A DNA stretch of 64,000 nucleotides from JABDBE01 sp049585795. GTDB lineage: Bacteria > Acidobacteriota > Terriglobia > Terriglobales > Acidobacteriaceae. Below the pieces are notes generated by a model. That model saw nothing but the letters and a program-made list of their open reading frames with translations, did no database searches and was not told the DNA's origin. Made by a program: the position numbers and the translations under genes. The stretch is taken from contig JBAVAQ010000007.1 of the NCBI GenBank assembly GCA_049585795.1, forward strand, positions 372,001 to 436,000, given 5' to 3'. Shown in pieces: positions 49,408-58,191 of this stretch; position 1 is the first letter of the stretch, and each line of letters starts with the position of its first letter.

Positions 49408-50688
49408 TTACCTGCCAGATGCCGGTTGCGCTTGCAGTTCCCGGCTGACGCGCTCCACTTCTTTGAAAACGCGCAGCACGTTGCCGCCAAGAATCTTGTG
49501 GATATCTTCGGCGCTGTATCCGCGATCGAGCAGGGCTTGCGTAATCTTGGGCAGGTCCGCGGCGGAGTCCATCCCGGCGGGCGTCGCCCCGCTGACGCCG
49601 TCGAAGTCTGACCCCAAGCCCACGTGGTCCACCCCCGCGACCTTCGCGACATGATCGATGTGATCGATCAAGACGGTGAATGGCGGACGCGGAATCTTGG
49701 CCATCCATTCTCTGGTGATACGGTCCTCATCGGCGTAGGTTACCGGTTTCCCCTCCGCTTTAAGTTTTTCCAAGTAGGCATGAATCGCGGCTTCCTGCTC
49801 TTTTGCTTGAGCCTGCATCGCGTTCCAATAATTCTGATCCAGAAAACCAGAAAAGAAATTCACATCGACTACGCCGCCGTTCTTGGCTACGGCGCGCAAC
49901 ATGTCATCGGTCATATTTCTGGGCGCATTGCACAAAGCGCGGGCCGATGAGTGCGATGCGATCACCGGAGCTTTGGTGACGGCAATCGTGTCCCAAAAAG
50001 TCTTGTCGGCGACGTGTGAGATATCGACCATCATGCCCAAGCGGTTCATTTCGAGCACGACTTGCTTGCCGAAATCCGTTAGGCCGTTATGGTGTTGGAT
50101 CTTCGGGTCGTCGATATCTCCTGAAGAATCGGCCCACTCGTTAGTGTTCGACCAGGTAAGTGTCATGTAGCGCTCGCCCAGACGGTAGAAATCGCGTAGA
50201 AGATGAATATCGTTCTCGATGGAGTGACCGCCCTCGATCCCCATCAAGGCGGCAAGTTTTTTCTGTTCGTGAGCGCGCTCGATATCATCCGTGGAAAAGG
50301 CCATCATCATGCGGTCGGGATGCCTCGCCGCTTGCTCGTAGACGGAATCGATGAGATCGAGGGTGTGCTTGGCAAAGTGGCCTTGATTGGTTCCGGGGTC
50401 GACCCAGATAGAAAAGAACTCAGCTCCCAGATTGCCGGCACGAGCTTTATCGAGGCTGATGTGGCCGACGTCCTTGGGATCGGTCGAGCCGATGTCGAAG
50501 TTATCGTCGAGAAAACGCTGCGGCGTGTCGGCGTGGGTGTCGATCACAATTGCCGAGTCCTGGATGGCGCGAGCGCGGGCGCTGATCTGCGAAGCCGCGT
50601 TGGTCTGGGCGAAGACGAGGCCCGCGGTGAGCGCCAGCGTTGCAGAGAAAAACAGAAGCAGCGAAAGACGGCGTTTCAGAGTCGGCAT
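49408..50688 (-). CDS. Membrane dipeptidase, peptidase family M19
   Basis: A 426-residue exported enzyme (an ATG three codons upstream at 50697 is also possible) with signal peptide RLSLLLFFSATLALTAGLVFAQ. Renal-dipeptidase-type zinc enzymes cleave dipeptides, also with D-residues. Zinc ligands appear in VIDTHADTP (His and Asp), in GIEGGHSI (Glu), in MMVDISHVAD and ASHSSARAL (His) and GLGSDFDGV (Asp). Length and order match family M19. It could recycle peptidoglycan or food peptides in the periplasm. Confidence 0.94.
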   Translation of the reverse strand: MPTLKRRLSLLLFFSATLALTAGLVFAQTNAASQISARARAIQDSAIVIDTHADTPQRFLDDNFDIGSTDPKDVGHISLDKARAGNLGAEFFSIWVDPGTNQGHFAKHTLDLIDSVYEQAARHPDRMMMAFSTDDIERAHEQKKLAALMGIEGGHSIENDIHLLRDFYRLGERYMTLTWSNTNEWADSSGDIDDPKIQHHNGLTDFGKQVVLEMNRLGMMVDISHVADKTFWDTIAVTKAPVIASHSSARALCNAPRNMTDDMLRAVAKNGGVVDVNFFSGFLDQNYWNAMQAQAKEQEAAIHAYLEKLKAEGKPVTYADEDRITREWMAKIPRPPFTVLIDHIDHVAKVAGVDHVGLGSDFDGVSGATPAGMDSAADLPKITQALLDRGYSAEDIHKILGGNVLRVFKEVERVSRELQAQPASGR

Positions 50689-50780
50689 GAGTGGCAAGGG
50701 AATGATTGTATACGGTTGCGCGGTCGAGAAGAAAGGTGGTTAGGGTTTCATGCCGCAACGAACGAGAATTTCCAGGTAAA

Positions 50781-51584
50781 TTACTTAAGCGATGCAGGTG
50801 CGAGGTCGAAAATGCTTTGCTGGTCGCTAATGGATAAGATGCTCAGCGGTTCTACTCTTTGGTCGTCTTGGGCTTCCTCGGGTTGCTCGGAGGAGGCCAG
50901 CTTGGACTCGCGCAAGTCAGCATAACGACCGGATACGGCTACGTGGAATACCCATTGATGACGTTCTTCTTCGGGTTCGACCAGACCCTGCTCTTTGAGC
51001 GGCATCAGATATTGCTCCATCCATGCCACCTGGTGCTTGGTCATGCCCCGGCGCTGAATGTCGACGGTAATGCCGGCCAAATGCGATGAGGCGGTTGCGC
51101 CTTTTTCGGGAGCGGCGTTGCGATTGTGGCGGCGAAGCTTTTTCTGCACCTGTACCGTCCGCACCGCGGAATTCACCTGAATCGGGGCGTGAAACTGCTT
51201 GTAATACGCTTCGCTAAGATCGTCGAGAAAATCGCGGGTCCAGGGGCGGCAATAACGGCGATCGGGATCAAGGCGAGGATCGAAGCGCAAGGATTGGCTG
51301 GCGACAATCGGAACCAGTTCTTGGCGGGCGATCAGTTGATCAAGCTCAGCCTGATTCTGGATGCGCGGCAATTCGAGGCGGTCAATTTCCTCATTTTGGC
51401 GTAGGAGCGATTCGTGAGAAGGACGGAATACCGGGTTCCAAAGAATGCGGCGGAGACGGCCGTGGTGTTTGGCGGCGCGGCGTGCGTGCTGGCTGGGCAC
51501 GACCTGATGCAGGCCGAAAGCCTGCCCGCACATGGCGAGAGCCAGAACCAGCGCGAGAACGATTCGTTCTTTTTTGCACTTCAC
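50781..51584 (-). CDS. Exported M15-peptidase-like protein (DUF5715 type)
   Basis: A 267-residue protein with a signal peptide (IVLALVLALAMCGQAFG). The conserved part is residues 90-230: PWTRDFLDDLSEAYYKQF, VNSAVRTVQVQKKL, SSHLAGITVDIQRRGM and RHQWVFHVAVS. The His/Asp pattern S-S-H..G..V-D and W-x-FH is that of the D-Ala-D-Ala carboxypeptidase fold (M15), so cell-wall hydrolysis is possible. The C-terminal tail is acidic and not conserved. Downstream of it, in the opposite sense, no gene is seen between 51585 and 51878. Confidence 0.72.
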   Translation of the reverse strand: MKCKKERIVLALVLALAMCGQAFGLHQVVPSQHARRAAKHHGRLRRILWNPVFRPSHESLLRQNEEIDRLELPRIQNQAELDQLIARQELVPIVASQSLRFDPRLDPDRRYCRPWTRDFLDDLSEAYYKQFHAPIQVNSAVRTVQVQKKLRRHNRNAAPEKGATASSHLAGITVDIQRRGMTKHQVAWMEQYLMPLKEQGLVEPEEERHQWVFHVAVSGRYADLRESKLASSEQPEEAQDDQRVEPLSILSISDQQSIFDLAPASLK

Positions 51585-51878
51585 GAAGTGTGCCTCAAAT
51601 CCTCTACCGCGACTGCCGGCGGCTATTCTAAATCACAGTCGACTCTTGCCACGCCGGCTTTCGGTTGCGAGGTTACCAAAGGGTACCTGGGCCAGATTAC
51701 CGCTCGTTACCCTCGCTCGCAGCTCTATGCATTTACCGCTGCAGCTATGATGCCGTTTCCAGGCACTGGATCGCCTCCGCCTATGTGCCTTAGGGAACAG
51801 CCTTTACCGTTTCGAGAGGCAATGATGAAGTGCGCACTATAACACTGTTTGGTGGTGCGAGTCCCAGAAAACGTCACT
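51585..51878. other. Intergenic gap upstream of the M15-like gene
   Basis: About 290 bases between the divergent end of the M15-like gene and the sdhB terminator. No convincing gene or RNA was seen; it probably carries the promoter of the minus-strand gene. Confidence 0.4.
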
Positions 51879-51899
51879 GCTGGGCCAATTTGGCCCAGC
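51879..51899 (-). terminator. Hairpin after sdhB
   Basis: Nearly perfect palindrome: GCTGGGCCAA (51879-51888) and TTGGCCCAGC (51890-51899), directly after the sdhB stop; TTTT follows seven bases later on the minus strand. It probably ends the sdhCAB transcript. Confidence 0.65.
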
Positions 51900-52652
51900 T
51901 CATTTGCGAAACAGATCGCCAATAGCCTGTTTCATGACGTCGCCTCCGACTTCGGAAATCGATTGCGTCAGCGGAATGTCTTTGGGGCAGACCTCAACGC
52001 AGTTCTGGGCGTACCCGCACTCCTGGATGCCGCCGTCTCCCATCAAGGCGGCTAACCGTTCACGTTTTAGCTCCGCCCCGGTCGGGTGCGAATTGAAAAG
52101 GCGTACCTGGGAAATCGTGGCCGCGCCCACGAAACCCGTGCCTTTATTGAACTGTGGGCAAGCCTCCATGCAACAGCAGCAGGATATGCAGCGCGAGAGC
52201 GGGTAGGCTGCCTCTTGTTCCTCGGGACTGATGCGAGGGCCAGAACCCAGGTCGTAGGTACCATCAATGGGGACCCACGCCTTTACGGTTATCAGGTTTT
52301 CGAAGAGAACCCTGCGATCGACCGCTAGATCGCGGACCACAGGAAACTTCGTGAACGGCTCTAGCCGGATGGGTTGCTCGAGCTTGTCCACTAAGGCTGA
52401 GCAAGCCATACGGGCGCGCCCGTTGATAAGCATGGCACAGGAGCCACAGACTTCCTCCAGACAATTGGAATCGTAAGTGATCGGCGTGGTCGGCTTGCCG
52501 TCGCGGGTGACGGGATTGCGGGCAATCTCCATCATCGAGGAAATCACATTCATGCCGGGGTGCCAAGCAAGTTCGAATTCTTCCCAATGCGATTGGGCTT
52601 TGGGATTGTCCTGGCGCTTGATTTTTATGATGACGGTCTTGTTGTTTGCCAT
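51900..52652 (-). CDS. sdhB: Succinate dehydrogenase iron-sulfur subunit
   Basis: A 250-residue protein. It passes electrons from the flavin subunit to quinone in complex II. Cluster motifs: LEEVCGSCAMLINGRARMAC (2Fe-2S, residues 64-83), CISCCCCMEACPQF (4Fe-4S) and CVEVCPKDIPL (3Fe-4S region). The layout is that of B-type complex II with a five-helix cytochrome subunit. It follows sdhA after 111 bases containing a dispersed repeat. Confidence 0.96.
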   Translation of the reverse strand: MANNKTVIIKIKRQDNPKAQSHWEEFELAWHPGMNVISSMMEIARNPVTRDGKPTTPITYDSNCLEEVCGSCAMLINGRARMACSALVDKLEQPIRLEPFTKFPVVRDLAVDRRVLFENLITVKAWVPIDGTYDLGSGPRISPEEQEAAYPLSRCISCCCCMEACPQFNKGTGFVGAATISQVRLFNSHPTGAELKRERLAALMGDGGIQECGYAQNCVEVCPKDIPLTQSISEVGGDVMKQAIGDLFRK

Positions 52653-52684
52653 TCTCGATTAGCCTTTAGCTCTTAACTCAAACC

Positions 52685-52757
52685 TGTCATTCTGAGCGAA
52701 GAACCTCTGTACGATGCCACCGAAATCCATTGATCCTTCGCTCCGCTCAGGATGACA
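52685..52757. repeat. Dispersed TGTCATTCTGAGCG hairpin
   Basis: Arms TGTCATTCTGAGCG and CGCTCAGGATGACA with one mismatch enclose about 45 bases between sdhA and sdhB. It is related to repeats at 43003, 48691 and 62432. Confidence 0.75.
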
Positions 52758-52763
52758 CGCGTG

Positions 52764-54557
52764 TTACTTCGCCGCGTCGTACTTTCTCGGTCTTGGCGGA
52801 ATCAGCGAAACATCGACTGGCTCGAATTCGAATTTCGGTTCGTCCGCATCCGGTGCGAAGTAGGCTTTGGTCGTCTTCAGCCAATTCTTGTCGTCGCGCT
52901 CGGGGAAATCTGGTTTGTAGTGAGCTCCCCGAGACTCGTCCCGCATGGCCGCACCCTGCGCGATGACGCGCGCCAGTTGCAGCATGTTGTAAAGCTGCCG
53001 CGTGAAAACCACGCTGGTATTGGCCCACTGCGACCGGTCGCTCAGATTAATGTGGCGGAAGCGTTCGAGCAGCTCGCACAACTTGCCGTCAGTTTCCTTC
53101 AATTTATTGTTGTAGCGAATGACGGTGCAATTGGCAGTCATCAATTCGCCCAGTTCCTGCCACAGCCGGAACGGATTCTCCTTGCCATCCGATTTCATCA
53201 GCATGGAATTGTTTTCTTCCTGATGCTTGCGTTCGGCGTCGTAGTGTCCGTTGCTCGACGCCGCCTGCTGATTGCGCGCATATTGCATCGCGGCTGGTCC
53301 GGCGATGAATCCGCCGAAGATGCAGGAGACCAGCGAATTCGCGCCCAAGCGATTGGCGCCGTGATATTGATATTCGCACTCGCCTGCCGCATAAATTCCG
53401 GGAATGTTTGTCGCCTGGTTGAAGTCGACCCACAGCCCACCCATGGTGTAGTGCATGCCGGGGAAGATTTTCATGGGAACCTTGCGCGGGTCGTCGCCTA
53501 CGAACTTCTCGTAAATCTCGAGAATGCCTTCGAGTTTGCGATCGAGAATCTTGGGATCGATGTGAGTCAGGTCGAGGTAGACCATGGGCTTGCCATCGAT
53601 GCCCAGATTGTGCTCGAAGACAACCTTGAAAATCGCGCGCGTAGCGATATCGCGCGGCACCAGGTTTCCATATTTCGGATACCATTCCTCCAGGAAGTAC
53701 CATCGTTCACTTTGCGGGATCAACAGCGGATCGCGTTTATCCCCAGGCGTCTTTGGCACCCAAACCCGTCCGCCTTCGCCGCGCGCCGACTCCGACATGA
53801 GCCGTAGTTTGTCTTCCCCGGGGATGCAGGTCGGGTGAACCTGGATAAACTCGCCGTTGCCGTAGAAGCATCCTTGTTGATACAGAGCCGACTGCGCCGA
53901 GCCAGTACAGACCACCGAGTTTGTGGACTTGCCAAAAATTGCCCCATTGCCGCCGGTTGCGATAATGATCGCGTCGGCGGGAAAGGTACGCACTTCCATG
54001 GAACGCAGATCCATGGCGCAGATGCCGCGGCAGACTTTGTTGGAATCGAGCACAGCCGAGAGAAATTCCCAGTGCTCGTATTTTTTGACCTTGGCTTCGG
54101 ACTCGTAGCGCCGCACCTGCTCATCGAGCGCATAAAGAAGTTGCTGCCCGGTGGTAGCTCCGGCGAATGCGGTTCGGTTGTAGAGCGTGCCGCCGAAGCG
54201 ACGAAAATCCAGCAAGCCTTCGGGGGTGCGATTGAAAGGCACGCCCATGCGGTCGAGCAAATCAATAATGCCGGGCGCTGCTTCGCACATGGCTTTCACC
54301 GGGGGCTGATTAGCCAGAAAGTCGCCGCCGTAGATCGTGTCATCGAAGTGCTTCCATGTCGAATCGCCCTCGCCCTTTAAATTCTTGGCCGCGTTGATTC
54401 CCCCTTGCGCGCATACCGAATGCGAGCGTTTCACGGGCACGATGGAAAACAAATCCACCTGCCCGCCCATCTCCGCGATCTTGATGACTGCGGAAAGACC
54501 CGCCAGGCCGCCACCGATAACAATGATTTTCGGATTTGAAGCCATCTTCGAATGCAC
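52764..54557 (-). CDS. sdhA: Succinate dehydrogenase flavoprotein subunit
   Basis: A 597-residue protein from a GTG at 54557 (ATG at 54545 is an alternative). It oxidises succinate with covalently bound FAD. The FAD site is VIGGGLAGLSAVIKIAE (13-29); SHSVCAQGGINAAK contains the His that binds FAD. Further blocks are the DVxHP-like SKMFPGMHYTMGGLWVD region and GANRLGANSLVSCIFGG. It lies between sdhC and sdhB, 15 bases after sdhC, so all three form one operon. Confidence 0.96.
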   Translation of the reverse strand: MHSKMASNPKIIVIGGGLAGLSAVIKIAEMGGQVDLFSIVPVKRSHSVCAQGGINAAKNLKGEGDSTWKHFDDTIYGGDFLANQPPVKAMCEAAPGIIDLLDRMGVPFNRTPEGLLDFRRFGGTLYNRTAFAGATTGQQLLYALDEQVRRYESEAKVKKYEHWEFLSAVLDSNKVCRGICAMDLRSMEVRTFPADAIIIATGGNGAIFGKSTNSVVCTGSAQSALYQQGCFYGNGEFIQVHPTCIPGEDKLRLMSESARGEGGRVWVPKTPGDKRDPLLIPQSERWYFLEEWYPKYGNLVPRDIATRAIFKVVFEHNLGIDGKPMVYLDLTHIDPKILDRKLEGILEIYEKFVGDDPRKVPMKIFPGMHYTMGGLWVDFNQATNIPGIYAAGECEYQYHGANRLGANSLVSCIFGGFIAGPAAMQYARNQQAASSNGHYDAERKHQEENNSMLMKSDGKENPFRLWQELGELMTANCTVIRYNNKLKETDGKLCELLERFRHINLSDRSQWANTSVVFTRQLYNMLQLARVIAQGAAMRDESRGAHYKPDFPERDDKNWLKTTKAYFAPDADEPKFEFEPVDVSLIPPRPRKYDAAK

Positions 54558-54572
54558 CGACTTTCCGTGAAC

Positions 54573-55322
54573 TTAATTCGTTGCCGGTCCAGCCTCAACC
54601 ATGCTTGCGCCGGCGGGGTCGGTTGGCTGTTGCGGGCGCGACCGGAATGATGTCAGGCTCGCTAGACCCACGCCGGTCAGCACAAAGAAAAACGCCAAAC
54701 ACAGGACCAAGAACCGTTTTCGTGCCTTTTCGCCCGAAATGATGCCCCACTTTGCGCAAAACAGCCAGATACCGTAGGCGAAGTGCCACGAGGCCGCGAT
54801 CAGCCCTAGAACATAAAACAAGAACAGCGGCGTCTGAAACACTTCACTCTGAACCTTGCCGAAAGACGCGCCGGGAAATTGGTGCAAGTCGATGCCGGTA
54901 AACCGCATCGTCCAGGTATGCCAAAGGATGTAGGCAAATGCAATCGCGCCGGTCCAGCGTTGGGCCGTATACATCCAGTTTCCGGTCCAGGAATATTCCC
55001 CGACGTTCGTCTCTCCCCGATACCAGATGTAGAAACCATACAACGCGTGAAACAGAATAGGCAGCCAGATGCCGAACAATTCGAGGATCGGAACCAGCGG
55101 AAGGCTGGCCAAAAATCGCACCTGCCGGGCGTAGGCGAGCGGGCCGCCGATCGCCGAGGCATTCGAAATCAGGATGTGCTCGAACAGGAACGCGCCGACC
55201 GGAATAATTCCGGTGAGCGAGTGCAAACGGCGCAGCCAAAACGAATATCCCTGGCCGGCCCGCAACGGAGCCACGCCGTCTTTGATCGGCATCGGAGCCG
55301 CAGGACTAGCCGTTGCTGCCAC
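54573..55322 (-). CDS. sdhC: Succinate dehydrogenase cytochrome b subunit
   Basis: A 249-residue membrane protein from a GTG with AAGGAG six bases upstream. Five helices with His residues in LRRLHSLTG, FLFEHILIS, PILFHALYGFY and YILWHTWTM fit the diheme B-type anchor found in Bacillus and Wolinella complex II. It binds two hemes and quinone. It is the first gene of sdhCAB and is preceded by a clear sigma-70 promoter. The C-terminal 30 residues are polar and not conserved. Confidence 0.93.
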   Translation of the reverse strand: MAATASPAAPMPIKDGVAPLRAGQGYSFWLRRLHSLTGIIPVGAFLFEHILISNASAIGGPLAYARQVRFLASLPLVPILELFGIWLPILFHALYGFYIWYRGETNVGEYSWTGNWMYTAQRWTGAIAFAYILWHTWTMRFTGIDLHQFPGASFGKVQSEVFQTPLFLFYVLGLIAASWHFAYGIWLFCAKWGIISGEKARKRFLVLCLAFFFVLTGVGLASLTSFRSRPQQPTDPAGASMVEAGPATN

Positions 55323-55364
55323 AGAGCGCTCCTTATGAGTTCAAGTATGAGAACGGAACCTTTT

Positions 55365-55394
55365 ATTATCTTGTCGCGAGAGAAGGGAAGTCAA
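55365..55394 (-). promoter_or_regulatory. sdhCAB promoter
   Basis: TTGACT (-35, 55394-55389) and GATAAT (-10, 55370-55365) with an 18-base spacer on the minus strand, about 40 bases before sdhC. Confidence 0.7.
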
Positions 55395-55528
55395 GGCAGG
55401 CTAGCGTGACAACTGGGATGGCCCATCCTGGCTCACCAATTTATTTCATAAGATAGCGCATCGAAGCTCCCTTTGGGCAGGGTCCCCACTTTTACACAAG
55501 ATAGCCGAGCGTGACTGTTTGCTGACTC

Positions 55529-56161
55529 CTAAATTGCCATTCCACTGTTCGTCGCCTGATACCAAGCCAGGAACTGCCGGAAAGCGGCTCCCCGATGGCT
55601 GTACTGAGCTTTTTCTTCCGCAATCAATTCGGCAAACGATTTCTGAATCTGGGGGAAGTAGAACAGGGGATCGTAGCCGAAACCGTTCGTTCCTCGAGGA
55701 CGATTCAAAATCACGCCTTCAACCTCCCCGCGAAACATCTCCAAGCTTTGTCCATCGCGAGCGGCGGCGAGCACGCATACGAATCGGGCGCCGCGCTTGT
55801 CGAATGGAACATCTTTCATTTCGCGCAGCAGCCGTGCGTTGTTGGCTTCGTCGTCGGTGTTGTTATCGATGAGGTGAGGCGCTTCGGCCGCGTAGCGCGC
55901 GGAATGTACCCCCGGCGCACCTTTGAGCGCCTCTACCTCGAGACCAGAATCGTCGGCCAGAACGAGTTCACCGGGGACTGCGCGGCTGTACGCCTCTGCT
56001 TTCTTTCGCGCGTTTTCCTCAAAACTTTGGCCGTCCTCAATGACCGAAGGTAGGGAGGCAAAGTTTGGAATGGGTCGGATCTCGATGCCAAACGGCGCGG
56101 CAGCGCCGGCAAAGTCTCGTAACTTGCCGCCATTCGACGTTGCAATGAGGACGTGATTCAC
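55529..56161 (-). CDS. rdgB: XTP/dITP diphosphatase (HAM1 family)
   Basis: A 210-residue enzyme that removes non-canonical purine nucleoside triphosphates (ITP, XTP) from the pool. Motifs: IATSNGGKLRDF at the N-terminus (SNxxK), VLADDSGLEVEALKGAPGVHSARYA, and RGTNGFGYDPLFYFP. Length fits the family. It stands between sdhC and a large membrane protein, in the same strand; its linkage to them is not clear. Confidence 0.95.
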   Translation of the reverse strand: MNHVLIATSNGGKLRDFAGAAAPFGIEIRPIPNFASLPSVIEDGQSFEENARKKAEAYSRAVPGELVLADDSGLEVEALKGAPGVHSARYAAEAPHLIDNNTDDEANNARLLREMKDVPFDKRGARFVCVLAAARDGQSLEMFRGEVEGVILNRPRGTNGFGYDPLFYFPQIQKSFAELIAEEKAQYSHRGAAFRQFLAWYQATNSGMAI

Positions 56162-56235
56162 TGCCTTGCGTGTGCCACTTCTAAGAAATGATAAACAGCG
56201 AGGGAATCTTTACCAATATATTTTGAACGGAAACG

Positions 56236-57921
56236 TCAGGCAAGGTTTGCTTTGGGACGCTTGCGCCGAAGTGCAACCAAGATTCCGACCAATAAAGCGG
56301 TTACAATCGAAAGAATTCCTCCAAGAGTTCTGTCCCACGTTCGGGAAAGCCTGATCAGCACGCGATTCTCGCCGGCTTCCACCGGGATCAACATTTGCCC
56401 GGTCACGTCTCGCGTGGAGGTCGCAACGGCCCGGCCGTTCACTTCAACCTGCCACGCCGGATAGTTGAATAACCGCAAAACCAAGTCTCCGGGCTGTGCG
56501 AGCACGACGGTGAACGCCCGCGACTCAGCATTCGATCGTTGAATCTCAAGCTTCTCGATTTGGTTCGGCGATTCACTATCGGCTACTGCTACGCTCGGAG
56601 CGTCCTGCTTGATTTCGTATGGATCGGCGCCAATCGGCACGTACTCGTCGGTGCCCTCATACCCGGCTCCGCTTTGCTGGCGGTCAAGCAGTTCATTGAA
56701 ATCCCCGGATGTCTCCCACCATGGAGCCTGGATGTGATGCCACGCGAAAGCCAGTACGGCCAGCATGGCGACACAGATCAATAAGCGCATGATCCATCGC
56801 CGCCAAGCGACGGTCACCAGCAGCGCCAAGGCGAGATTCAAGCACAGCAACCAGCGCCAGGGAAATTGCAGATAGCGCAACTCAGGCAAGTGCTCCCAGA
56901 ACCAAACCGTAAACGAAAAGCTGAACAGCACCGCGAACGCTGACCAACCGGTGAGCATCCACCAAACGCGCGGCTGCCGGCTTCTCCACGTATGGGAAAG
57001 ATACACGGCAATCGCGAGCAGAACGATTTCCGCTGAGGCTACCAGCGAAACCAGCAGGTTGAAGCGATCGTGATCAATGTCATGGGTGGTCACGAACAAG
57101 AAATTATCCTGCGGACGCACCCCCGCAGATAGCGCCTGGGCGATGTTCACCCATCTTTGCTCGTACACCGCTGGCAGCAGGAAAAAGCCCGCGAGCGCTG
57201 CACCGATTAAAACTGCAAGCGCGCCGCGCCACAGGACGCGCGGCGAACGCCGATCGATCGCCAGAATCACGAGCAGCAGCGCCAGCGAATAATTGATCAT
57301 GACGGCCGCAGGAATGTTGGTCAGCCAGGCCGCAGCCACGATCAATGCCAGGGACATGACGGCGTTTGTTTTCTCATCTTCCAAGCGCAGCACGTACAGC
57401 AAGAGCAGAGGCAGGAGCGCGCCCGCCAACAGTTCCGCGAACGCGCTTCGCCAGTACACAGTGACGATGAAATAAGGATTGGCAGCATAGAAGGCCGCGG
57501 CGAAAATGGCGTCACGGCGATCCAGCCAACGCCGCGCCAAAAGAAACATGGAACATCCGGAAAGGGTCAATGCCAACCACACGTAGGTGCCGGGAACCGC
57601 TTTCCACGGCAAAAGCGCTCCTAACGCAGCCCCCAGCATCCATGAGGCCGGAGGGTAAAAAATGAATCGGGCCTCACCGTATCCGTAATGTGCCAGGGCA
57701 GCCCATCGCGGATAGACGATGCCCTGCTTCCACTGGCCCAGAACTTCCATCCAGGAGTTGACGTGAAACTCGAAATCGTGCCCCGAAGGGCTGCCCAGAA
57801 AAAAGAATGGAGCAATCACCAGGAAGGAGGCTGTCATGACCACGAGCAAAGGCGCGGGGAAAACCGGCCCGCCAGCGAAATTCGTTCGGGCGGTTTGCCG
57901 CGTCGCGCCTCGTGGTTCCAA
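56236..57921 (-). CDS. Large multi-pass membrane protein, GT-C-like
   Basis: A 561-residue protein with about 11-13 predicted helices. The early loop GSPSGHDFEFHVNSWMEVLGQW and IVYPRWAALAHYGYGEARF follows the first helix and contains an H-D-x-E-x-H pattern such as seen in GT-C glycosyltransferases that use lipid-linked sugars, which often begin with an acidic motif. The C-terminal 120 residues are a soluble, beta-rich domain (LVLRLFNYPAWQVEVNGRAV) facing the periplasm. It resembles 6-pyruvoyl-tetrahydropterin-synthase-related membrane proteins. Function is inferred only in outline. Confidence 0.6.
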   Translation of the reverse strand: MEPRGATRQTARTNFAGGPVFPAPLLVVMTASFLVIAPFFFLGSPSGHDFEFHVNSWMEVLGQWKQGIVYPRWAALAHYGYGEARFIFYPPASWMLGAALGALLPWKAVPGTYVWLALTLSGCSMFLLARRWLDRRDAIFAAAFYAANPYFIVTVYWRSAFAELLAGALLPLLLLYVLRLEDEKTNAVMSLALIVAAAWLTNIPAAVMINYSLALLLVILAIDRRSPRVLWRGALAVLIGAALAGFFLLPAVYEQRWVNIAQALSAGVRPQDNFLFVTTHDIDHDRFNLLVSLVASAEIVLLAIAVYLSHTWRSRQPRVWWMLTGWSAFAVLFSFSFTVWFWEHLPELRYLQFPWRWLLCLNLALALLVTVAWRRWIMRLLICVAMLAVLAFAWHHIQAPWWETSGDFNELLDRQQSGAGYEGTDEYVPIGADPYEIKQDAPSVAVADSESPNQIEKLEIQRSNAESRAFTVVLAQPGDLVLRLFNYPAWQVEVNGRAVATSTRDVTGQMLIPVEAGENRVLIRLSRTWDRTLGGILSIVTALLVGILVALRRKRPKANLA

Positions 57922-58124
57922 AGAAGACGAGTTCAGCAGGAATTGTCTCCGGCAGCCAGATGTGGCCAGAGAGATTGTGGCTCAAGCCAGGCAAATCGGC
58001 AATTCAGTTCAACCCGCTGTGGAAAATCTCCCGGGATTTCATGGGAAATTAACTTGCCTGCCACCTTCTGAAAATCGCTGCCCGCTAGACTTCCATCATT
58101 CGAGGTGGAACAGACCCGGCACTG

Positions 58125-58168
58125 AGAGGTCTGCACGAGAGACGGCGTGCGGGCCTCTTGGTGTTTTT
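58125..58168 (+). terminator. Terminator-like hairpin with T-run, orphan
   Basis: 12-bp stem (with three G-U pairs) AGAGGTCTGCAC (58125-58136) / GTGCGGGCCTCT (58147-58158), then TGGTG and TTTTT. It would terminate plus-strand transcription, but no plus-strand gene ends here. It may end an unseen small RNA in 57922-58124, where no protein-coding gene is supported. Confidence 0.5.
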
Positions 58169-58191
58169 GCATGATGAATGCTTACGCCGGA

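Noticed and set aside
57933..58172. 79-codon minus-strand frame between the membrane protein and the PilZ gene
   Set aside because: It begins inside the orphan hairpin, has no ribosome site and shows no conserved pattern.
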